This document shows, piece after piece, positions 52,210 through 61,065 of a stretch of DNA of 64,000 nucleotides. Each line of letters begins with the position of its first letter. Position 1 is the first letter of the stretch. The notes below the pieces were generated by a model. The model had not been told where the DNA came from. It saw only the letters and a list, made by a program, of their open reading frames with translations, and did no database searches. This DNA is from Pseudofulvibacter geojedonensis (GTDB lineage Bacteria; Bacteroidota; Bacteroidia; Flavobacteriales; Flavobacteriaceae), in contig NZ_JBHTJM010000009.1 of assembly GCF_042675745.1 (NCBI RefSeq), positions 248,001 to 312,000 of the forward strand, given 5' to 3'. The position numbers were made by a program, and so were the translations under genes.

Positions 52210-54600
52210 ATGGGAGATATATATATAATTATGATAGTAGCTTTGGCTTTTTTAGCTATTGCTGATTTAATTGTTGGTGTGAGTAATGACGCCGTTAACT
52301 TTTTAAATTCTGCAATCGGTTCTAAAGCTATTTCTTTTAAAACTATTATGATTGTTGCTAGTATAGGTATTGCTTGTGGAGCAATATTTTCTAGTGGAAT
52401 GATGGAAGTAGCCAGAAAAGGTATTTTCGATCCTGATCAATTTATGTTCAATGAAATCATGATAATATTTATGGCAGTCATGATTACAGACATATTATTA
52501 TTAGATGTATTCAATACACTAGGAATGCCAACTTCTACTACAGTTTCTATAGTATTTGAATTACTAGGAGCTGCCGTTTGTGTATCATTAATTAAAATTG
52601 GGGCTGATAATGATCAAACAGTTTCAGATATTTTCAATTATATAAATACTGACAAGGCAACTGAAATTATTACTGGAATATTATTATCTGTTGTAATTGC
52701 TTTTAGTGTTGGAGCATTAGTACAATATATATCTAGGCTATTATTAACCTTTAATTATAATAAAAAAGCTAAATGGGTTGGTGCTATTTTTGGAGGTATT
52801 GCTTTAACTTCTATAGCTTACTTTATTTTAATAAAAGGAATAAAGGGTACTAACTACGCAAAAAGCGTTGTAGATGTATTATACAATGGCTCAACAAATG
52901 AATTGTTAGACTGGGCTAATTCATTTTTAAATACCAGCTTTAAAACGATTGAAGAACTTATTCAAGAAAAGAAAGACTTCTTAAAAATATCTATAGAAGA
53001 AAACACTGCTAATGTTCAACTAACTCTTAGAGGATTATTAGAAATATATGTACTTCCTATTATAGGTATTAGTTTAGTTTTTTGGACACTGTTCTCATAC
53101 GCTTTAATACATCTTTTAAAACAAAACATATACCGATTCATTATTATAGTAGGTACATTTTCTTTAGCATTGGCGTTTGCAGGTAATGATCTTGTAAACT
53201 TTATTGGTGTACCAATTGCTGGATGGGATTTTTATTCGTTATGGATTGATTCTGGACTTCCTGCTAATGAATTTTCTCTAGCAGGTTTAAGCGAAAAAGT
53301 TCCTACTAATAACATATTATTATTTATTGCTGGTATGATTATGGTTGCAACTTTATGGTTTTCTAGTAAAGCTAAAAATGTTGTAAAAACGTCTATAGAC
53401 TTATCTAGTCAAGAAGCTACACAAGAACGTTTTCAACCTAACTTCTTATCAAGATCTATTGTTCGTTCTGCCTCAGCAGTTGCTAGAGTATACAACAACA
53501 TTCTACCAAATTCTGCAAAAAATAAAATTGAATTACAATTTAAAAAACCAGTTATTACATTAGCTAAGGGTAAAAAGCATGAGCTTCCGGCATTCGATAT
53601 GGTAAGAGCTGCTGTAAACCTTATGGTTGCTGGTATATTAATATCTATAGCTACATCTTACAAGCTACCATTATCTACCACTTATGTTACTTTTATGGTT
53701 GCAATGGGTTCGTCTTTAGCAGATAGAGCATGGGGAGCAGAAAGTGCTGTGTATAGAGTTGCAGGGGTTTTAAATGTAGTAGGTGGTTGGTTCTTAACAG
53801 CTATATGTGCTTTTACAGCAGCTGCACTAGTGGCATTTCTAATTAATATGAATGTAGAAGTAATGGTACCTGTTTTACTTTTATTAACAGTTATTCTACT
53901 TGTTAGAAACACCATTAACCATCGTAAAAAAGCTTTAGCAGGTAAAGAAGAAGATGCTTTAATGAAAGCAGAAAGTAGTTCTATACAAGGTGTTATAGAA
54001 GAAAGCGCAGATAACATTAGAGCTGTAGTAAGCAGAACTGCCAAAATATACACTAGTACTATTGATGGGCTAGCGAAACAAGACTTAACAGTACTAAAAA
54101 AGAATAAGAAAAATGTTGTAAAGCTTAGCGATGATATTGAAGAGCTTAAAGGAAATATTTTCTACTTTATTAAAAACCTAGATGAATCTAGTGTTGGAGC
54201 AAGTAACTTTTACATTACCATTCTTGGTTTTTTACAAGATATGTCTCAATCTTTAGAATATATTACTAAAGCTAGTCATAAGCATGTTAACAACAATCAT
54301 TTAAAGCTACGATTTAATCAAATTAAAGACTTAAAAGAAATAGAACAGCATTTAAAGGTTCTATTTGGTAAAATTAAAAGTTCTTTCTCTGAACTTGATT
54401 TTGAAAACATAGACGGTATTCTTAACGAAAAAAGACTTTTACTTGATGAACTAAACAGCAAAATTAAAAAACAAGTAGAGCGAACAAGAAACGAAGAAGA
54501 TAGTCCTAAAAACACAACTCTGTATTTTAGTTTATTATTAGAAACTAAAGATTTAATTAAAGCTACTATGAATTTATTAGAAGCTTATAGAGATCATTAA
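52210..54600 (+). CDS. PiT-family inorganic phosphate transporter with PhoU-like C-terminal domain
   Basis: The 796-residue inner-membrane protein has two PiT signature segments (GVSNDAVNFLNSAIGSKA near 22-39 and FAGNDLVNFIGVPI near 322) with about 12 TM helices. Residues 590-796 form a cytosolic helical region, EELKGNIFYFIKNLDE and LEQ-type helices, which resembles PhoU-like domains. It is therefore a secondary phosphate transporter with a fused or added regulator. A strong terminator follows. Its upstream region carries Pho-box-like repeats. Confidence 0.9.
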   Translation: MGDIYIIMIVALAFLAIADLIVGVSNDAVNFLNSAIGSKAISFKTIMIVASIGIACGAIFSSGMMEVARKGIFDPDQFMFNEIMIIFMAVMITDILLLDVFNTLGMPTSTTVSIVFELLGAAVCVSLIKIGADNDQTVSDIFNYINTDKATEIITGILLSVVIAFSVGALVQYISRLLLTFNYNKKAKWVGAIFGGIALTSIAYFILIKGIKGTNYAKSVVDVLYNGSTNELLDWANSFLNTSFKTIEELIQEKKDFLKISIEENTANVQLTLRGLLEIYVLPIIGISLVFWTLFSYALIHLLKQNIYRFIIIVGTFSLALAFAGNDLVNFIGVPIAGWDFYSLWIDSGLPANEFSLAGLSEKVPTNNILLFIAGMIMVATLWFSSKAKNVVKTSIDLSSQEATQERFQPNFLSRSIVRSASAVARVYNNILPNSAKNKIELQFKKPVITLAKGKKHELPAFDMVRAAVNLMVAGILISIATSYKLPLSTTYVTFMVAMGSSLADRAWGAESAVYRVAGVLNVVGGWFLTAICAFTAAALVAFLINMNVEVMVPVLLLLTVILLVRNTINHRKKALAGKEEDALMKAESSSIQGVIEESADNIRAVVSRTAKIYTSTIDGLAKQDLTVLKKNKKNVVKLSDDIEELKGNIFYFIKNLDESSVGASNFYITILGFLQDMSQSLEYITKASHKHVNNNHLKLRFNQIKDLKEIEQHLKVLFGKIKSSFSELDFENIDGILNEKRLLLDELNSKIKKQVERTRNEEDSPKNTTLYFSLLLETKDLIKATMNLLEAYRDH

Positions 54601-54617
54601 ACAAACGAAAAATACAT

Positions 54618-54651
54618 AAAAAAAGAGCGCTAAGATAAGCGCTCTTTTTTT
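54618..54651. terminator. bidirectional terminator between PiT and RDD genes
   Basis: Arms at 54618-54631 and 54638-54651 (core AAAGAGCGCT/AGCGCTCTTT), with A and T runs at the ends for both strands. Confidence 0.88.
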
Positions 54652-55144
54652 ATTCTTGACCTATTTTATTTAAGTCATCAAATAGTATTTTTTTCTCTTC
54701 TAGTAATTTTTTATCGACCACATATGTACTAGATAAAGAATCATGCCAACCATATGAATTTTCTCCTAAAAAAGAAAAAGCATCAAAAGGTATTAATCTA
54801 CTAAAACTTCTTTTAATTATACTACTCGTAGTTGGTTTTTCTCCATACTCATCAACAATAACACTTCCAGTTAATAACTTTCCAACAGAAACTTGATACT
54901 TGGATTCTATTACAATAAAATAAGTCACATAAAATGTTAAAGTTATTAAGCTATCTATAAATCCGTTCATATTGGCTATAGAGTCTAATAACTCATAATT
55001 ACCCGTAACATTTAATATAACTCCTAATAAAAATGATAAGCCAAAAACAATTGCATAAACTACAATTCTATCAATTATGAAATTTAAAAATCTTTTACCT
55101 TTAGTTGCCCAAACCTGTTCTTTTACTTTGTATTTATTTTCCAT
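54650..55144 (-). CDS. RDD-family membrane protein
   Basis: The 164-residue protein has three TM helices (about 25-45, 63-83, and a weaker one later) and the RDD-type start KGKRFLNFIIDRIVVYAIVF, with an Arg-Asp pair entering the first helix. Function is unknown for most family members (some are Na+/H+ antiporter-like). It is convergent with the PiT gene and downstream of the nrd operon on the same strand, separated by the terminator at 55151-55189. Confidence 0.85.
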   Translation of the reverse strand: MENKYKVKEQVWATKGKRFLNFIIDRIVVYAIVFGLSFLLGVILNVTGNYELLDSIANMNGFIDSLITLTFYVTYFIVIESKYQVSVGKLLTGSVIVDEYGEKPTTSSIIKRSFSRLIPFDAFSFLGENSYGWHDSLSSTYVVDKKLLEEKKILFDDLNKIGQE

Positions 55145-55150
55145 AAATCA

Positions 55151-55189
55151 AAAATAAAAAAAACCACCATATAAGAACTTAAATGGTGG
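55151..55189 (-). terminator. terminator of the nrdB-nrdA operon
   Basis: On the minus strand CCACCAT pairs with ATGGTGG (55164-55170 with 55183-55189), then a long T run (the A run at 55151-55163 on +). Confidence 0.78.
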
Positions 55190-55230
55190 CTTGAGTTTAT
55201 GGGTAATAAACTTGGGTATTTTATAATGTA

Positions 55231-57012
55231 TTAACCTTCGCAGCTAGTACATTCTTTTTTCTGCTTAAATTTCTGAGCAGCATTCATACTGTGTTGGTAG
55301 TACAATGATTTAACACCTAACTTCCAAGCAGTCATATATATATTATTTAAGTCTTTAGTTGGCATATCTGGATGCACCATTAAATTTAAAGACTGACCTT
55401 GATCTATATGATTTTGTCTATTAGCTGCCTGATAAACTATTGTCATCTGATCGATTTCAGGATATGTTTTAAACACCTCTTTTTCGTTATCCGACAAGAA
55501 ATCTAAATGCTGTACAGAACCATCATAATCACGAATACTTCTCCATACATCGGTAGTATTCTTTCCTTTTTCGTCTAACAACTTAACTAAAAATGGATTC
55601 TTAATAGTTGTCTTAATCTTAGCTATGTCTTTTACATAAATATTAGACCAAATAGGCTCGATACCTTGAGATACTTGTCCTAAAATAAACGCAGATGATG
55701 TTGTTGGAGCAATTGCATTTAAAGTCGTATTTCTACGTCCGTAACCTTTTAATACTTCTGGCTCTCCATATAATTTAGCTAACTCTTCAGATGCCTTATA
55801 AGACTTTTCTTTTATTACTCTAAATACTTCTGAATTTAAATTAAATGCTTCTGCACTATCAAACGACAACATTTTAGATTGTAATAAAGAATGCCATCCT
55901 AAAGCTCCTAAACCTAAAGCTCTATTTGCCTTAGCAAAATTATAAGCTTTCTCCATGAACTTAAATGTAAGTATATCATCACGGTCTGTAGAATCTTTAT
56001 AGACTTCTAATTTAGTAATGAACTCCTCCATTACTGCATCTAAGAAATATGTTAATGTCTCTACAGCATCTGTATCTTTCCACTTATCATAATGCAATAA
56101 GTTAATAGAAGACAAACAACATACGAAAGACCAATCGTCATTAGATGGCAACATAATTTCTGTACACAAGTTACTCGCATAAATCTCTAAGTTTTTATCC
56201 TTGTAAACATCTGCCGCATTATTATTAGCGTTGTCTCTAAACAATATATACGGATATCCTATTTCTGATCTAGATTGCAATACTTTAGCCCAAATAGAAC
56301 GCTTTTCAACATCTCCATCACGCATTTCTTCCATCCACTTGTTACTAACAGTTACACCATGCGTTAACTCTTGTATTGGGTTTCCTTCTGTACCTATCTC
56401 TAAAAATTCTTTTACATCTGGATGATCTATTGGTAAATACGGAGAGAAACGACCTCTTCGCACAGATCCTTGACTTACTACATCAACCATTTTTTCAAAT
56501 AATTGCATGATATGCACAGAACCTGAAGACTTTCCGTTATTCTTAACAGGAGCACCTCTATGACGTAATTTCCCGAAATAACCAGACGTACCACCACCTA
56601 ATTTAGACATCATACCTACTTCTGACTGAGAGAATAAAATATCTCCCATATCGTCGGCAATATGCGATCCGAAACAACTAATAGGCAACCCTCTTTTCTT
56701 ACCAAAATTAGACCATACCGGAGATGCTAACGAGAAATAACCCGCAGCCATATACCCGTAAAACTTATCGGCAAAACCATCTATTTTTAAAATTTTCTCT
56801 GCATTTTCTGCTATCTCTCTTATTCTTCCTTCAGGAGTAACTCCATCAGTTAAATATCCAGACTCTAAAAATTTACGGCTGTTTTCTGTTAACCATTCAA
56901 TTTTTGGCTGATTTGCAACCTTTTCAGCTTGTAAAGCGGCTTTTCTTGCTTGTACTAATGCTTCTTTTTCAGATAATTTTTGATCTTGGCTAGTCAATAC
57001 TTTGTTGTTCAT
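55231..57012 (-). CDS. nrdA: class I ribonucleotide reductase catalytic subunit without ATP-cone
   Basis: The 593-residue protein reduces ribonucleotides to deoxyribonucleotides with a cysteine radical. It has Cys113 (LPISCFGSH), the active-site CC stretch SFVCCLSSINL near 295, the radical-path tyrosines in LYYQHS near 570, and the redox pair Cys588/Cys591 in the CTSC tail. It lacks the N-terminal ATP-cone of E. coli NrdA; instead the cone sits on NrdB (next entry). It is translated after nrdB with a 2-nt gap. Confidence 0.95.
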   Translation of the reverse strand: MNNKVLTSQDQKLSEKEALVQARKAALQAEKVANQPKIEWLTENSRKFLESGYLTDGVTPEGRIREIAENAEKILKIDGFADKFYGYMAAGYFSLASPVWSNFGKKRGLPISCFGSHIADDMGDILFSQSEVGMMSKLGGGTSGYFGKLRHRGAPVKNNGKSSGSVHIMQLFEKMVDVVSQGSVRRGRFSPYLPIDHPDVKEFLEIGTEGNPIQELTHGVTVSNKWMEEMRDGDVEKRSIWAKVLQSRSEIGYPYILFRDNANNNAADVYKDKNLEIYASNLCTEIMLPSNDDWSFVCCLSSINLLHYDKWKDTDAVETLTYFLDAVMEEFITKLEVYKDSTDRDDILTFKFMEKAYNFAKANRALGLGALGWHSLLQSKMLSFDSAEAFNLNSEVFRVIKEKSYKASEELAKLYGEPEVLKGYGRRNTTLNAIAPTTSSAFILGQVSQGIEPIWSNIYVKDIAKIKTTIKNPFLVKLLDEKGKNTTDVWRSIRDYDGSVQHLDFLSDNEKEVFKTYPEIDQMTIVYQAANRQNHIDQGQSLNLMVHPDMPTKDLNNIYMTAWKLGVKSLYYQHSMNAAQKFKQKKECTSCEG

Positions 57013-57014
57013 AA

Positions 57015-58292
57015 TTAAAATAGGTCGTCGTGCGTTATACTTTTACTTCTCTTGGTGTATGCTATAGATCTTTTTACAAAGAAATCCCCGTGCTTGGTTC
57101 CAATGATTTCATCATCAAACCATTCTGTTTTTTCTAATAGCGTTTCATCTACTTCAAAAACTTTTTCTATATCAATGCTTTCTAATGATTTATTAAAACG
57201 GTTTTTAATAAATTCGTTTATTACTGCTTTTGGTAAGAAGTCTAATTCTCCTTCTTCAAAAATCCAGTCTATAATCTTACTCTCTGCTTCATAGGCTTTC
57301 TTACATAAATCTTGAGTTAGCTGAATATGCTCTGTATCAAACCAATCTGGATTCTCTGCTTTTATAATTTTGATAATATCAATACCAAAATCACCGTGTA
57401 TTTGTTCTTCTTTAGAAGTAGCTTCTACTACATTTGAAATTCCTTTTAACACATTCTTATATTTATTAAAAGCCATAATAATTAAGAACTGAGAAAACAA
57501 CGATACATGCTCTATAAATAAAGAGAATAATAAAATTGACTCTGCAAACTCCTTATTATCTTCACTTTTTACATTTTTAAGAGCCGTTTCTAAATAGTTA
57601 ACACGCCTCATGATTACTGGTTTTTTCTTCAAGCTTTTAAACTCGTTGTTTAAACCAAGTATTTCTAACAAATGTGAGTATGCATCGTGGTGGCGAACTT
57701 CACTTTCTGCAAAAGTTGCACCTACAGAACCGATTTCTGGCTTAGGCATTTTATGATATACATCTCCCCAGAAAGTCTTAACTGCTACTTCTATTTGAGA
57801 AATAGCCAACATGGTGTTTTTTATGGCATTTTTCTCTACCTCATTCAAGCCTGTTTTAAAATCTTGAATATCGCTTGTGTAATTAAACTCTGTATGTATC
57901 CAGTACGAATGCCTAATAGCATCAACATATTCATAAAGCTGTGGGTATTCAAAAGGTTTAAGATTTAAACGCTTTTCAAAAATATTAGTCTTTCTTTTTC
58001 TAGCTTGCTCGTTTCTATATAAGATATATGCTTTGGCTACATTAGTAAAAGCACTTTCCATTAACTTATCTTCAACAATATCTTGTACCTGCTCTACAGT
58101 TGGTATATAAAGTGGCTCCTTAGATTTTGTTTCTAATAATGACTTGTAAACATTCTGAGAAATAGTTTCAGCATCTTCTCTAGTTCCTATATTCACAGAC
58201 ATCATTGCCTTTTCTATGGCGTTAGTAATTTTGTTTAAAACAAATTCACTAGTTTCATAATCTCTCTTTATTATTTGTGTAATCTCCATCAT
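57015..58292 (-). CDS. nrdB: ribonucleotide reductase radical subunit with N-terminal ATP-cone
   Basis: The 425-residue protein has an ATP-cone at about 5-95 (ITQIIKRDYETSEFVLNK, DIVEDKLMESAFTNVAKAY) followed by the ferritin-like radical domain. Metal-site residues are intact: Glu168, Glu198 and His201 (ESEVRHHDAYSHLL), with Tyr205 at the position of the E. coli radical tyrosine, then Glu261 and EEQIH (Glu296, His299). This architecture is known from Leeuwenhoekiella blandensis and related Bacteroidota (subgroup NrdBi, dimanganese class Id), where dATP control acts through NrdB. First gene of nrdB-nrdA. Confidence 0.93.
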   Translation of the reverse strand: MMEITQIIKRDYETSEFVLNKITNAIEKAMMSVNIGTREDAETISQNVYKSLLETKSKEPLYIPTVEQVQDIVEDKLMESAFTNVAKAYILYRNEQARKRKTNIFEKRLNLKPFEYPQLYEYVDAIRHSYWIHTEFNYTSDIQDFKTGLNEVEKNAIKNTMLAISQIEVAVKTFWGDVYHKMPKPEIGSVGATFAESEVRHHDAYSHLLEILGLNNEFKSLKKKPVIMRRVNYLETALKNVKSEDNKEFAESILLFSLFIEHVSLFSQFLIIMAFNKYKNVLKGISNVVEATSKEEQIHGDFGIDIIKIIKAENPDWFDTEHIQLTQDLCKKAYEAESKIIDWIFEEGELDFLPKAVINEFIKNRFNKSLESIDIEKVFEVDETLLEKTEWFDDEIIGTKHGDFFVKRSIAYTKRSKSITHDDLF

Positions 58293-58805
58293 TATTTAAC
58301 TATAAGAGTCCAAACTTTATAAACAATACATAACGTATTATTCATTAATTATATTTTTAAAAACAGGTTATTATTACTTTAAAATTTGGGATTTAAACCA
58401 CACGCTCATTTCTTTTGCAAAAGAAGTCTTATTCTAGGCCTCGTTATACACCAACAACATAAAACAATTTTTATGCTGAAATAACAGGCTTAATTAATAC
58501 TTATTTCTTGTGTGACTTGATTTAAAATCTTAACCCCAATGTTTCAATTGTTTTTCGAAACACATCAAAAAATTTAATCCCTAAAACTAAATTTCTTGTT
58601 TTTGACTAGAACAAAGATTGGAAAATGATCGATTAAATTGAAAAAAAAAGGCAATAGCTTTTCAACAAGTTTTTAACATTTTTGTTAATTAGCTGGTTTT
58701 ACTAGAGTTAAGAGAAAAGTATCAGAAAATACTGATTTTTAACGGATTATAACCTCCTTTTATCGATCGCAAGTGAAAAACAAAGGCTATTTACATTTGT
58801 TAAGA
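58293..58805. other. 513-nt non-coding region upstream of nrdB
   Basis: No convincing ORF. It holds the nrdB promoter region and a perfect 16-bp palindrome, TTCTTTTGCAAAAGAA, at 58410-58425. A minus-strand AAAGTTTG near 58310 is only a partial -7 match. I see no NrdR-box consensus. Confidence 0.5.
58410..58425. promoter_or_regulatory. 16-bp perfect palindrome upstream of nrdB
   Basis: TTCTTTTGCAAAAGAA is self-complementary over 16 nt, 118 nt before the nrdB start. It may be a dimer-binding site; no regulator is known for it. Confidence 0.35.
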
Positions 58806-59381
58806 CTATAATTTTCTAGGATGGTTTTGAGCAATTAAATTCAACTCATCATACCATTCTTTACCAAACTTCCTAGTCAATGATTCTTTAAGAAATTTAT
58901 ATACAGGTACCTGCAATTCTTTTCCCAAAGAACACGCATCATCACAAATAGGCCATCTATGATAATTTACTGCAGCAAAAGAACTGTAGTTTTGTACTCT
59001 AACTGGGTACAAATGACAAGAAATAGGTTTTTTCCAGTCTACTTTACCATCATTATAAGCAGCTTCAATGCCGCACAAGGCAGTTTCTTTTTCATCAAAA
59101 ATTACATAAGCGCATTCTGCTCCATTTACTAATGTTGTTTCCAAATCACCTTGAGGTGTTTTTATAGAAGTTCCTTGCTCTTCAATAGCTTTAATACCTT
59201 CAGGTCTTAAATAAGGTTTTACTTTATCATAAATATCATTCAATATCTCTACCTCATCTTTATCTAAAGGTGCTCCTGCTTCACCTGCCACGCAGCATTC
59301 TCCTTTGCAAGCACTTAAATTACATACAAAGTCTTTCTCTATTATATCTTCTGAAACAATTGTTTTACCTATCTGGAACAT
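58806..59381 (-). CDS. DUF3109 cysteine-rich protein
   Basis: The 191-residue protein has a dense cysteine pattern, CNLSACKGECC near residues 20-29, then SCHLYPVR and WPICDDAC, which fits DUF3109, a Bacteroidota family that may bind a metal or Fe-S cluster. No signal peptide. It is divergent from the MarC gene. Function unknown. Confidence 0.88.
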   Translation of the reverse strand: MFQIGKTIVSEDIIEKDFVCNLSACKGECCVAGEAGAPLDKDEVEILNDIYDKVKPYLRPEGIKAIEEQGTSIKTPQGDLETTLVNGAECAYVIFDEKETALCGIEAAYNDGKVDWKKPISCHLYPVRVQNYSSFAAVNYHRWPICDDACSLGKELQVPVYKFLKESLTRKFGKEWYDELNLIAQNHPRKL

Positions 59382-59402
59382 CTTTCACATTAATTAATGC
59401 TA

Positions 59403-59410
59403 CAAAAATA
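59403..59410 (-). promoter_or_regulatory. -7 element of the DUF3109 gene
   Basis: Minus strand TATTTTTG, matching TAnnTTTG, 21 nt before the ATG at 59381. Confidence 0.45.
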
Positions 59411-59452
59411 CTTCTTTTAAATTTTATTTAACTTTATATAACTTATAAAGAC

Positions 59453-59460
59453 TAATTTTG
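59453..59460 (+). promoter_or_regulatory. -7 element of the MarC gene
   Basis: TAATTTTG, perfect consensus, 16 nt before the ATG at 59477. Confidence 0.5.
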
Positions 59461-59476
59461 CACAAAATTTTATCTC

Positions 59477-60061
59477 ATGAATATAAATTTTTTAGAAATA
59501 GCTAAAGCAAGTATGATTTTATTTGCAGTTATAGATATTATTGGATCTTTACCAATAGTAGTAAAGCTGAAAGCCAACGCTGGCGGAAAAATTGAAAGCG
59601 GAAAAGCTTCTTTAGTTGCCGGAGGTATCATGTTGTTATTTTTATTTGTTGGTGAAAAAATACTAGGTTTTATTGGTATAGATGTAGGTTCATTTGCAAT
59701 AGCTGGAGCTTTTATTTTGTTTTTTATGGCTTTAGAAATGGTTTTAGGAATTAGTCTTTTTAAACAAGATGAAAACATGGTAAAAACCGCTTCTATTGTA
59801 CCTTTAGCCTTTCCAATGATTGCTGGAGCAGGTAGTATGACATCTATTTTATCTCTGCGTGCCGAGTACGCTTCAATAAACATTTCTATTGCAATAGTAA
59901 TTAACATTGCTATTGTCTTTTTAGTTTTAAAAATGAGTGGTTGGTTTGAAAAAAAGCTAGGAACAGGAGGAATAGCTATAATTGAAAAAATATTCGGAAT
60001 TATTCTTTTGGCTATCGCGGTTAAACTATTTACTACCGGTATTAAAAATATATTTTATTAA
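59477..60061 (+). CDS. MarC-family membrane protein
   Basis: The 194-residue protein has six TM helices and the MarC features AVIDIIGSLPIVVKL near 18-32, PLAFPMIAGAGSMTSIL near 110 and the C-terminal IAVKLFTTGIKNIF. Despite the name, the family is not shown to be involved in drug resistance. It is the first gene of a probable operon with the 60075 and 60274 genes. Confidence 0.9.
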   Translation: MNINFLEIAKASMILFAVIDIIGSLPIVVKLKANAGGKIESGKASLVAGGIMLLFLFVGEKILGFIGIDVGSFAIAGAFILFFMALEMVLGISLFKQDENMVKTASIVPLAFPMIAGAGSMTSILSLRAEYASINISIAIVINIAIVFLVLKMSGWFEKKLGTGGIAIIEKIFGIILLAIAVKLFTTGIKNIFY

Positions 60062-60074
60062 TTAAAATTTCATT

Positions 60075-60272
60075 ATGAAAATTGCAAGCATAATTGGCTG
60101 TTTAGTGGCATTGGCTTTAATTATAGTTAATATTACAAAAATTAGTTTTGAAAAACCTCTAGAAGACGATAGCACCGTTGCTTTAATTGGTGTTGTTTCT
60201 GGACTAATTGTAATTATTATTTTATTGATTTTCAATATATCAAAAATTATTGAAAAAAAATCAAAACAATAA
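60075..60272 (+). CDS. unknown small membrane protein
   Basis: The 65-residue protein has two TM helices (about 5-20 and 38-58) and a charged tail. It is 13 nt after the MarC gene and 1 nt before the FAD gene. It is supported by its position in the operon; family not known. Confidence 0.6.
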   Translation: MKIASIIGCLVALALIIVNITKISFEKPLEDDSTVALIGVVSGLIVIIILLIFNISKIIEKKSKQ

Positions 60273-60273
60273 C

Positions 60274-60885
60274 ATGTACGATGTATTAATTATTGGTGCC
60301 GGAGCTGCTGGTATGTCTTGCGCCTTGGTAATAGGTTCTGCTCTAGAAAAACCTTTTGCCATAAATAAAAAAGTAGGTTTAATTGCCCATCAGCGTTCTT
60401 CTCATTTACAAAATGCTTTATTTAATAATGTTCTTGGATTGCAACCTGGCACACTGGGAGAAGACCTATTAAAAGCGGGAACTCATCAACTAGCTGAATT
60501 GTACCCTAAAGTTGAGCAAATAGCAGGAGAAAAAATCCTCGAAATTAAAAAAACTGGTGCTTACTTTGAAGTAATCAGTAATAAAAACACTTATGCTACT
60601 AAAGCACTTGTTATAGCTACGGGTTACGCCAAACCTTTTACCATTGAAGGATTGGAAGAATATCTGGAAGCTCATCAAATGGCTAAACCAGGAAAAGAAC
60701 GTATTCAGTTAAAAAATCATTTACATTTAGTAGATGAAAACTTATATGTAGCCGGAACATTAGCCGGATGGAGAAGTCAGTTTGCTATTGCTTGCGGTAG
60801 CGGAGCACAAGTAGCTACAGATATTTTAACATTATGGAATAATGGTGAACACACAAAGGTTCACGACAAAAAACCACAAGTATAA
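60274..60885 (+). CDS. short FAD-dependent oxidoreductase (thioredoxin-reductase-like)
   Basis: The 203-residue protein begins with the dinucleotide-binding motif YDVLIIGAGAAGMSCAL (GxGxxG at about 8-13), has VIATGYAKPF near 120 and a C-terminal FAD site VDENLYVAGTLAGWRSQFAIACGSGAQVA (about 153-182). It lacks the separate NAD(P)-binding domain of full-length thioredoxin reductase (about 310 residues). ATG 60274 is used; TTG 60250 would overlap the previous gene. Substrate unknown. A terminator follows. Confidence 0.8.
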   Translation: MYDVLIIGAGAAGMSCALVIGSALEKPFAINKKVGLIAHQRSSHLQNALFNNVLGLQPGTLGEDLLKAGTHQLAELYPKVEQIAGEKILEIKKTGAYFEVISNKNTYATKALVIATGYAKPFTIEGLEEYLEAHQMAKPGKERIQLKNHLHLVDENLYVAGTLAGWRSQFAIACGSGAQVATDILTLWNNGEHTKVHDKKPQV

Positions 60886-60892
60886 AAACTAA

Positions 60893-60920
60893 AAAAACCG
60901 AGCTTTTCAGCTCGGTTTTT
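60893..60920 (+). terminator. terminator after the FAD gene
   Basis: A perfect 12-bp stem (60893-60904, 60909-60920; core ACCGAGCT/AGCTCGGT) with a TTTC loop and T run. Confidence 0.92.
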
Positions 60921-61065
60921 AATCAGTGGTTTTACTTATATGAAAAAAACTTTTCTTTAGATGATTCAAAGATAATAAAATCTTTTAACCCACAAATTTT
61001 TTCTTAACATAATTTAATTTTATAATAAAAAATACGTTTAAGAAATTAGTTTGTAACTTAATAAA

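Noticed and set aside
55231..57012. NrdA as truncated for lacking the ATP-cone
   Set aside because: The cone is present on NrdB, a known arrangement; the rest of NrdA is complete.
59470..59907. Minus-strand frame opposite the MarC gene
   Set aside because: A shadow of MarC; it has no promoter of its own, and the + strand frame has clear family motifs.
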